From an uncultured Bacteroidales bacterium (GTDB taxonomy: Bacteria; Bacteroidota; Bacteroidia; Bacteroidales; P3), in the NCBI GenBank assembly GCA_947177315.1, contig CAMWTX010000120.1:1-5219 (forward strand): a DNA stretch of 5,219 nucleotides, given 5' to 3'. A model generated the notes under the pieces. The model saw nothing but the letters and a program-made list of their open reading frames with translations. It was not told where the DNA came from and ran no database searches. Shown here in pieces: positions 1-4,609 of the stretch. The position numbers and the translations under genes are program-made. Within the stretch, counting starts at the first letter, position 1. Every line of letters begins with the position of its first letter.

Positions 1-30
1 GTTACAGTACAATATTCCGTTGATTCCCAT
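1..30 (-). CDS. Possible 5' end of a leftward gene (partial, weak)
   Basis: An ATG at 30-28 on the minus strand opens a frame that runs to the window edge without a stop, reading MGINGILYCN. It lies 16 bases downstream of a perfect TAnnTTTG promoter element, which is the main reason to list it. Ten residues cannot identify a family. The string is reminiscent of the MCGINGI start of glutamine-dependent asparagine synthases, but it lacks the Cys2 nucleophile, so that likeness may be accidental. Another ATG at 37-35 is closed by a stop after eleven residues (MHNGNQRNIVL). The frame could equally be non-coding. Confidence 0.2.
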   Translation of the reverse strand, partial: MGINGILYCN

Positions 31-46
31 TGTGCATGGCACAAAG

Positions 47-54
47 CAAATATA
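47..54 (-). promoter_or_regulatory. Candidate Bacteroidota -7 element (TATATTTG)
   Basis: Read on the minus strand, this is a perfect match to TAnnTTTG, the -7 motif of the primary Bacteroidota sigma factor. It points to the left edge, where an ATG follows 16 bases later. No TTG sits at the usual distance for a -33 box; the nearest is 27 bases away. The surroundings are AT-rich, which makes chance matches more likely. Confidence 0.35.
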
Positions 55-262
55 CAAAAAATATCGATACATTTTATATTTCAATAAATTACCACATTTA
101 CACAATACTCACGATACTTCTATTCCGATTATGCCCCTTGCTTCTATCTCACTATTGACCGAAAAGCTGTATTTATTAACATAAAGTTACTTTTCCCGAT
201 AGAAATTCCTTGCGCAGCGGTTCGGGGAATCGTTCCTTTTCAAGGCACGTTTTTACGCCACG
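55..262. other. AT-rich intergenic stretch without a recognised gene
   Basis: This stretch is strongly AT-rich up to about position 205 and then becomes GC-richer (205-262), just beyond the 3' end of the alkylation-repair gene. I find no convincing reading frame, tRNA, structured RNA or repeat. A small CCTT/AAGG hairpin (235-245) and a palindrome TGCGCA (210-215) are too short to interpret. It probably holds the 3' untranslated region of the AlkD-like gene and upstream sequence of whatever lies beyond the left edge. Confidence 0.6.
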
Positions 263-290
263 GCAGAGTTCAAGCACGCATGAACTCTGC
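263..290 (-). terminator. Perfect 10-bp hairpin across the stop codon of the AlkD-like gene
   Basis: GCAGAGTTCA (263-272) and TGAACTCTGC (281-290) are perfect inverted repeats around an 8-base loop. Read in the gene's direction, one arm contains the stop codon TGA and the other covers its last codons. No T-tract follows on the minus strand, so this is not a canonical intrinsic terminator. It may instead protect the mRNA 3' end or promote pausing. The hairpin is plain in the sequence; its role is inferred. Confidence 0.4.
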
Positions 291-1043
291 TCGTTTGGCT
301 GAATCAAAACGTTCTATGGCGTAGCGCAACATGGTGCGCGGCATCATGCGGTAGCGCGCCTGTTCGGAGGATTTGCGCCTTTGGCTCAGGTAGCGTATCT
401 CTTCGTCTTGCGACACTCTTTTGCCTGCCTCGCGGAGCATCCAGCCCGTGGCTTTCTGTATCAGGTCGTGCGGATGTTGCAGCAAGAGGTCGGCAATGGC
501 ATAGACCGGCTTGGTGTCGCCGGCCTTGATGAACGCAAAAGTGGAAACGATGGCTATCCGCTGCGTCCAAAGATGGGTGCTCTTGGCGTATTCCTTGAGG
601 ATTTTCCAATCCTTGCGGCGCAAGAGGAACGCGCCTACCACCTGCGGCGCACTCAAATCCACCAGATCCCAGTTGTTGATATAGGCGGCGTGTTCCATAT
701 AGAAATGATAGATGGATTGCGCCTGCGCGTCGTCGGCCTTTTCCATCTGCTGCACCAAAACCAGCAAGGCCAACAGGCGGCATTCGTGGTAGGCATCGCA
801 CATGAGGCCTTCCAGCACCGCACCGCCGTCTTCTTCCAAGGCTTTGCGGTATTGCTTGGCCAAGGCTCTTGTCTGCGGCACGGTAAGGCCGTAAAACAAA
901 TCGCCCTCGCCGTATTCGCCTTTGCCAGTCTTGAAAAAAGACTGCAGGACTCGCTTTTTTTCTTCTCCGTTCTGCGCCGCAAGACGGGTGAACTCATCGC
1001 GTATCCGTTGCGCCAATATCGCCGAAGCATCTTTTGCTTTCAT
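270..1043 (-). CDS. AlkD-like DNA alkylation repair protein (HEAT-repeat DNA glycosylase)
   Basis: A 257-residue protein of the AlkD/AlkC HEAT-like repeat superfamily, whose members excise cationic alkylated bases such as 3-methyladenine and 7-methylguanine, starting base excision repair in the cytoplasm. It is almost entirely helical, as expected for stacked HEAT-like repeats. Recognisable blocks are FYGLTVPQTRALAK (50-63), YHECRLLALLVL (85-96), INNWDLVDLSAP (122-133), LWTQRIAIVSTFAFI (158-172), QKATGWMLREAGKR (196-209) and MPRTMLRYAIE (234-244). W125, D129, R162 and W201 fall where the DNA-binding cleft residues W109, D113, R148 and W187 lie in Bacillus cereus AlkD, so it is probably active. 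The frame extends upstream to 1187, and ATG at 1064 is another option. I prefer 1043 because a -7 element at 1068-1075 would put transcription start at about 1061-1063, leaving 1064 untranscribed and 1043 with a short A-rich leader. It is divergent from clpB and appears monocistronic. Confidence 0.88.
   Translation of the reverse strand: MKAKDASAILAQRIRDEFTRLAAQNGEEKKRVLQSFFKTGKGEYGEGDLFYGLTVPQTRALAKQYRKALEEDGGAVLEGLMCDAYHECRLLALLVLVQQMEKADDAQAQSIYHFYMEHAAYINNWDLVDLSAPQVVGAFLLRRKDWKILKEYAKSTHLWTQRIAIVSTFAFIKAGDTKPVYAIADLLLQHPHDLIQKATGWMLREAGKRVSQDEEIRYLSQRRKSSEQARYRMMPRTMLRYAIERFDSAKRAEFMRA
975..990 (+). repeat. 16-bp exact repeat, copy 1 (inside the AlkD-like gene)
   Basis: CGCCGCAAGACGGGTG occurs here and again at 3923-3938 in the clpB terminator, in the same plus-strand orientation. 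Here it is antisense to codons 18-23 of the AlkD-like gene, so that mRNA carries the complement. The neighbouring bases differ at both ends. Confidence 0.6.
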
Positions 1044-1067
1044 GCCGCTTTCTTTCGTTTTCATACA

Positions 1068-1075
1068 CAAATGTA
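1068..1075 (-). promoter_or_regulatory. -7 promoter element (TACATTTG) of the AlkD-like gene
   Basis: This is a perfect TAnnTTTG match on the minus strand, ending 24 bases before the ATG at 1043. No clear -33 TTG lies 17-24 bases upstream of it. A start point 5-7 bases downstream would fall at about 1061-1063, which argues for the 1043 start codon. The spacing closely matches that of the element before the DUF4294 gene (23 bases). Confidence 0.6.
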
Positions 1076-1104
1076 GAAATAACTTGCATACGCCGTTCCG
1101 ATTG

Positions 1105-1126
1105 TTTTGGCCGAACACAGCCAAAA
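1105..1126. promoter_or_regulatory. Inverted repeat TTTTGGC-N8-GCCAAAA, possible operator
   Basis: Perfect 7-bp arms (1105-1111 and 1120-1126) are separated by 8 bases in the divergent intergenic region. The repeat lies about 40-65 bases upstream of the inferred transcription start of the AlkD-like gene, where activators often bind, and about 165 bases before the clpB start codon. The symmetry suits a dimeric DNA-binding protein, but I recognise no specific regulator's site. It is not CIRCE (TTAGCACTC-N9-GAGTGCTAA). Confidence 0.35.
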
Positions 1127-1233
1127 ATACATAAAACCCTGCCGTTTTGTCTGCGTTTTGATACTCATAAACGCCTGATTCTGACAAAATTTCATGTAAA
1201 ATATTTCGGCAAAGTTTTTGTTGGGGTGTTTGC

Positions 1234-1265
1234 TGCCGTCGCTCCGGAGGGAGTTCACAACGGCA
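1234..1265 (+). promoter_or_regulatory. clpB: Potential structured leader upstream of clpB
   Basis: TGCCGT (1234-1239) can pair with ACGGCA (1260-1265). Inside it, CTCC (1242-1245) can pair with GGAG (1250-1253) or form the 8-bp palindrome CTCCGGAG (1242-1249). The structure ends 24 bases before the clpB ATG. As clpB is a heat-shock gene in many bacteria, a temperature-responsive leader is conceivable. The stems are short, however, and the fold is unproven. Confidence 0.3.
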
Positions 1266-1271
1266 TCACAC

Positions 1272-1289
1272 AAAAAAAAAATTGAAACC
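1272..1289 (+). promoter_or_regulatory. clpB: A-rich clpB translation initiation region with an A10 tract
   Basis: Ten consecutive A residues (1272-1281) are followed by ATTGAAACC-type sequence directly before ATG 1290. There is no Shine-Dalgarno motif at the usual distance. A-rich sequence upstream of start codons is the known Bacteroidota substitute for strong Shine-Dalgarno pairing, so this supports 1290 as the start. The homopolymer is also a possible sequencing-error or slippage site, although it lies outside the coding region. Confidence 0.5.
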
Positions 1290-3893
1290 ATGACCTTAAA
1301 CAACTTTACCATCAAAGCGCAGGAAGCCATTCAGAAAGCGGTCGAACTGGCCGCCGGCAACCGCAATCAGGCCGTGGATGACCTTCACCTGTTGAAAGGC
1401 CTCCTTTTGGCCGATGAACATGTTTTGCCTTTCCTGTTCAAGAAAGCCGGCGCCGATCCGGTGCTTATAAACCGCGATCTGGATGCCAAAATCGAAAGCC
1501 TGCCCAAAGTGAGCGGCACCGCCTCCCCTTACCTGACGCCCAACGCGGAGCAATGCCTGCTCAAAGCGCAGAACCTGCTCAAAGAATTCCAAGACGAATA
1601 TGTAACCATCGAAGTGATTCTGCTCGCCCTCCTGGAACAGAACTCGCAGGCGGCGCAGATTCTCAGGAACGCCGGTGTCAACACCGCCGAAATCAAAGCC
1701 GCCGTAAAGGAAATGCGCAAAGGCTCGGCCGCCAGGGATTCCAATGCCGAAAGCACTTACCAGGCTTTGGAAAAATATGCCCGCAACCTCAACGACATGG
1801 CGCGTAACGGCAAACTCGACCCCGTTATCGGGCGCGACGAGGAGATACGGCGCGTATTGCAGATTCTGAGCCGCCGCACCAAGAACAATCCGCTTTTAAT
1901 CGGCGAGCCCGGCGTGGGAAAAACCGCCATTGCCGAAGGTTTGGCGCAACGTATCGTAAGCGGCGACGTTTCGGAAGGCTTGAAAAGCAAACAGATTTTT
2001 TCGCTCGACATGGGTGCCTTGATTGCCGGCGCCAAGTACAAGGGCGAGTTTGAGGAACGTTTGAAAAGCGTGGTCAAGGAAGTAATCCAGGCCGAAGGGG
2101 AAATCATTCTCTTCATCGACGAAATCCACACCCTGGTAGGAGCCGGCGGCGGGGAAGGCGCGATGGATGCGGCCAATATCCTCAAGCCTGCGCTGGCTCG
2201 GGGCGAACTGCGCGCCATCGGCGCCACCACCTTGGGCGAATACCAGAAGTATTTTGAAAAAGACAAGGCTTTGGAACGCCGCTTCCAGACAGTCTATGTA
2301 GGCGAACCCAACGTGGAAGACAGCATTTCGATTCTGCGCGGTCTCAAGGAACGCTACGAAACCCACCATCATGTGCGTATCAAGGACGAAGCCCTGATTG
2401 CCGCCGTGGAACTTTCGCACCGTTATATCGCCGACCGTTTCCTACCCGACAAAGCCATCGACCTGGTGGATGAAGCCGCCGCCAAACTGCGGCTGGAAAT
2501 CGATTCGGTTCCCGAAAAATTAGACGAAGCCGAACGCAAGATCCGTCAGTTGGAAATCGAACGGGAGGCCATCAAACGCGAGAACGACCCTGCCAAGCTG
2601 CAGGCGCTCAAAGAGGAGATCGCCAACCTTTCGGTGGAACGCGACAGCATGAAAGCCAAATGGAAAGCCGAAAAGGAAACCGTTGACGGAATCCAGAGCC
2701 AACTGGATGCGATCGAGAGCTACAAGTTCGAAGCCCAACAGGCCGAACGCCTAGGCAATTACGAGAAAGTGGCGGAGCTGCGCTATGGCCGTATCAAGGA
2801 AGCCGAAAAGAAGGTGGAGGAACTCAAGGCCAGGCTGCAGGAAGAACAGAAAGAGGGTTCGATGATCAAGGAAGAAGTGGGCAGCGAGGAAATAGCCGAT
2901 GTGGTTTCGCGCTGGACGGGCATTCCGCTGAGCCGCATGTTGCAAAGCGAACGCGAAAAACTGCTGCATATCGAAGACGAACTGCACCGCCGCGTGGTGG
3001 GGCAAGACGAGGCCATCCAAGCCATTTCCGACGCTATCCGCCGTAGCCGCGCAGGGCTTGGCGACGAAAACCGCCCTATCGGTTCGTTCATCTTTCTCGG
3101 CACAACGGGCGTGGGCAAGACCGAATTGGCCAAAGCCCTGGCGGATTACCTGTTCAACGACGAAAAGGCGATGGTTCGCATCGACATGTCGGAATATCAG
3201 GAAAAACACACCGTTTCGCGCCTGGTGGGCGCTCCTCCGGGATATGTAGGTTATGAAGAAAGCGGCCAGCTTACCGAAGCCGTGCGCCGCCGCCCCTACT
3301 CGGTGGTATTGCTCGACGAAATAGAAAAGGCGCACCCGGATGTGTTCAACATCCTCCTGCAGGTGCTCGACGACGGACGGCTCACCGACAACAAAGGCCG
3401 CGTGGCGGATTTCAAGAACACCATCGTCATCATGACTTCCAACCTCGGGGCAGGCTATATACAGCAGGCTTTCGAAGATATGAAGCCGGGCGAGGAAGAA
3501 CAGGCCTACCAGAAAAGCAAGGTTCAGGTAATGGACGAACTGCGCCGCAGCATGCGCCCCGAATTTCTCAACCGCGTGGATGAAACCATCGTGTTCAAGC
3601 CTTTGGACAGAAGCCAGATTCTCGACATCGTGAAACTGCAGATGAAGCAGGTAAGGGCGATGATGAAGAAAAACGGCTATGAACTGGAGGTGAACGAGGA
3701 AGTCTATAACGACATTGCCCGCCAGGCCTACGACCCGCAGTATGGAGCGCGCCCCATCAAACGCTTTGTGCAGCAGAACATCGTGAACGAGCTCTCCAAG
3801 ACCATCCTTGCCGGCAAGGTGCACAAGGAAACGCCGGTCTGCCTGGATGTGTTCGAGGGCAAATACGTGCTCTACAACAAAAAAGACAAATAA
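1290..3893 (+). CDS. clpB: ClpB, ATP-dependent protein disaggregase (Hsp100)
   Basis: A complete 867-residue ClpB, close to the 857 of E. coli. The cytoplasmic hexamer works with DnaK/DnaJ/GrpE to thread proteins out of aggregates after heat or other stress. Domains in order: Clp N-terminal domain (about 1-145); first AAA+ module with Walker A GEPGVGKT (205-212), pore loop Tyr250 in KYKG, Walker B D277-E278 and Arg fingers R330/R331; coiled-coil middle domain (about 405-525); second AAA+ module with Walker A GTTGVGKT (604-611), pore loop GYVGY (651-655), Walker B D676-E677, sensor 1 N718, Arg finger R756 and sensor 2 GAR (819-821). The middle domain and lack of an LGF-type ClpP-binding loop separate it from ClpA/ClpC. 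Pro-to-Thr in the second Walker A also occurs in other Bacteroidota ClpBs. Ser658 replaces a usual Gly in the EGGQ/EGGY segment. The frame extends upstream to TTG 1218, but the N-terminus MTLNNFTIKAQEAI fits the family at 1290. It ends with tandem TAA codons and its own terminator. I see no clear promoter. Confidence 0.98.
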   Translation: MTLNNFTIKAQEAIQKAVELAAGNRNQAVDDLHLLKGLLLADEHVLPFLFKKAGADPVLINRDLDAKIESLPKVSGTASPYLTPNAEQCLLKAQNLLKEFQDEYVTIEVILLALLEQNSQAAQILRNAGVNTAEIKAAVKEMRKGSAARDSNAESTYQALEKYARNLNDMARNGKLDPVIGRDEEIRRVLQILSRRTKNNPLLIGEPGVGKTAIAEGLAQRIVSGDVSEGLKSKQIFSLDMGALIAGAKYKGEFEERLKSVVKEVIQAEGEIILFIDEIHTLVGAGGGEGAMDAANILKPALARGELRAIGATTLGEYQKYFEKDKALERRFQTVYVGEPNVEDSISILRGLKERYETHHHVRIKDEALIAAVELSHRYIADRFLPDKAIDLVDEAAAKLRLEIDSVPEKLDEAERKIRQLEIEREAIKRENDPAKLQALKEEIANLSVERDSMKAKWKAEKETVDGIQSQLDAIESYKFEAQQAERLGNYEKVAELRYGRIKEAEKKVEELKARLQEEQKEGSMIKEEVGSEEIADVVSRWTGIPLSRMLQSEREKLLHIEDELHRRVVGQDEAIQAISDAIRRSRAGLGDENRPIGSFIFLGTTGVGKTELAKALADYLFNDEKAMVRIDMSEYQEKHTVSRLVGAPPGYVGYEESGQLTEAVRRRPYSVVLLDEIEKAHPDVFNILLQVLDDGRLTDNKGRVADFKNTIVIMTSNLGAGYIQQAFEDMKPGEEEQAYQKSKVQVMDELRRSMRPEFLNRVDETIVFKPLDRSQILDIVKLQMKQVRAMMKKNGYELEVNEEVYNDIARQAYDPQYGARPIKRFVQQNIVNELSKTILAGKVHKETPVCLDVFEGKYVLYNKKDK

Positions 3894-3912
3894 TAAGGCC
3901 TTCTCCCTGTTT

Positions 3913-3950
3913 ACGGGGTATCCGCCGCAAGACGGGTGCCCCGTTTTTTT
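3913..3950 (+). terminator. clpB: Intrinsic terminator of clpB
   Basis: A 12-bp stem pairs 3913-3924 with 3933-3944 (ten canonical pairs, including an outer ACGGGG/CCCCGT block, plus two G-U wobbles) around the 8-base loop CCGCAAGA. A run of seven T (3944-3950) follows. It starts 20 bases after the clpB stop and separates clpB from the next operon. Confidence 0.9.
3923..3938 (+). repeat. 16-bp exact repeat, copy 2 (inside the clpB terminator)
   Basis: CGCCGCAAGACGGGTG matches 975-990 exactly. Here it covers the whole terminator loop, the last two bases of the 5' arm and the first six of the 3' arm. RNA from this strand would be perfectly complementary to codons 18-23 of the AlkD-like mRNA. 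It could be chance or a regulatory contact. Confidence 0.6.
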
Positions 3951-3952
3951 GT

Positions 3953-3960
3953 TATATTTG
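3953..3960 (+). promoter_or_regulatory. -7 promoter element (TATATTTG) of the DUF4294 operon
   Basis: A perfect TAnnTTTG match starts two bases after the clpB terminator T-tract, with 23 bases between it and the ATG at 3984. The inferred transcript start near 3965-3967 gives a leader of about 18 bases. No -33 TTG is evident, because the terminator stem occupies that position. This supports independent transcription of the downstream pair. Confidence 0.65.
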
Positions 3961-3983
3961 GGGTGTTGTTCGTATGGATAGCT

Positions 3984-4598
3984 ATGCGGCGGAATTTCTT
4001 TTGTTACGTATCTTTGGTTTTGACAGGTGTTTTGCTCACGGCAAGATGCCTTTCCACGTCTGCACAGGCGCAGGAGGTGTTGCCCGTTTTTACGCTCGAC
4101 CCGGTGGAGATTCACGGCAGGCCGCTTTCGGACGAAGAAAAACGCGCCTTTCTGCGCATGGTCTATAACGTGCGCCGCACCTACCCTTACGCGGTACTGG
4201 CCAAGGAACGCATGGACCATTACAACGCCATGAAAGCGGAGGTTTCCAAAAAGAAAGAACAGCGCAAATACCTGCGCGAAGAAGAAGCCGCCATCAAGCG
4301 CGATTTCATGGAAGACCTCAAGAACATGACCCGCAGCCAGGGGGCTATCCTCATCAAGCTGCTGGCACGGCAAACCGATACCACTGCCTATTTCCTGCTC
4401 AAGGATTTCAGGGGAAACGCCCGTGCCATAGCCTACCAAAGCATGGCGCGGCTGTGGGGCTACAACCTCAAGGAAAACTACCGACCCCAGGACCGGGACA
4501 GGGATATCGAAGCCATTGTGCAAATGATAGAGCAAGGCAGGCTTACCACCATCGAACCCAATAAGACACCGGCCCTGCATAAAAAGACCCGCCGTTAA
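3984..4598 (+). CDS. Exported DUF4294 family protein of unknown function
   Basis: A 204-residue protein whose central region matches the DUF4294 pattern of Bacteroidota: FLRMVYNVRRTYPYAVLAKE (56-75), a charged helical stretch KKKEQRKYLREEEAAIKRDF (89-108), then SQGAILIKLLARQTDTTAYF (118-137), a LWGYNLKENYRP block (157-168) and IEAIVQMIEQGRL (175-187). Residues 1-29 look like a Sec signal peptide: Arg2-Arg3, a hydrophobic core and Ala-Gln-Ala before a likely cut after residue 29. The sequence around Cys22 (TARC) is a poor lipobox, so periplasmic or secreted is more likely than lipoprotein. No catalytic motif is visible and the family's role is unknown to me. The frame extends back to GTG 3936, but that codon lies within the clpB terminator; ATG 3984 fits both the promoter and the signal peptide. 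ATG 3974 is in another frame. The AddB-like gene starts 11 bases downstream, implying one operon. Confidence 0.85.
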   Translation: MRRNFFCYVSLVLTGVLLTARCLSTSAQAQEVLPVFTLDPVEIHGRPLSDEEKRAFLRMVYNVRRTYPYAVLAKERMDHYNAMKAEVSKKKEQRKYLREEEAAIKRDFMEDLKNMTRSQGAILIKLLARQTDTTAYFLLKDFRGNARAIAYQSMARLWGYNLKENYRPQDRDRDIEAIVQMIEQGRLTTIEPNKTPALHKKTRR

Positions 4599-4609
4599 AA
4601 CCGACTTAC

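Noticed and set aside
155..190. TTGACC followed by AT-rich sequence as a plus-strand sigma-70-type promoter
   Set aside because: There is no good -10 box at proper spacing, no plus-strand gene downstream before 1290, and Bacteroidota do not use the E. coli consensus.
381..1076. A 231-codon plus-strand frame opposite the AlkD-like gene
   Set aside because: It is fully antisense to a gene with conserved AlkD motifs, its product has no recognisable domain, and there is no promoter before it.
1218..1289. Upstream extension of clpB from TTG 1218
   Set aside because: The 24 extra residues do not resemble the ClpB N-terminus, which begins cleanly at MTLNNFTIKAQEAI, and the stretch includes the A10 tract and leader hairpin.
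1061..1330. Small frames in the divergent intergenic region (minus 1061-1330, plus 1034-1285)
   Set aside because: Both overlap the start of a real gene and have low-complexity products without family features. They are better explained as regulatory DNA.
3936..3983. Upstream extension of the DUF4294 gene from GTG 3936
   Set aside because: The GTG is within the clpB terminator and upstream of the -7 element, so it would not be on the gene's own transcript. The signal peptide starts naturally at 3984.
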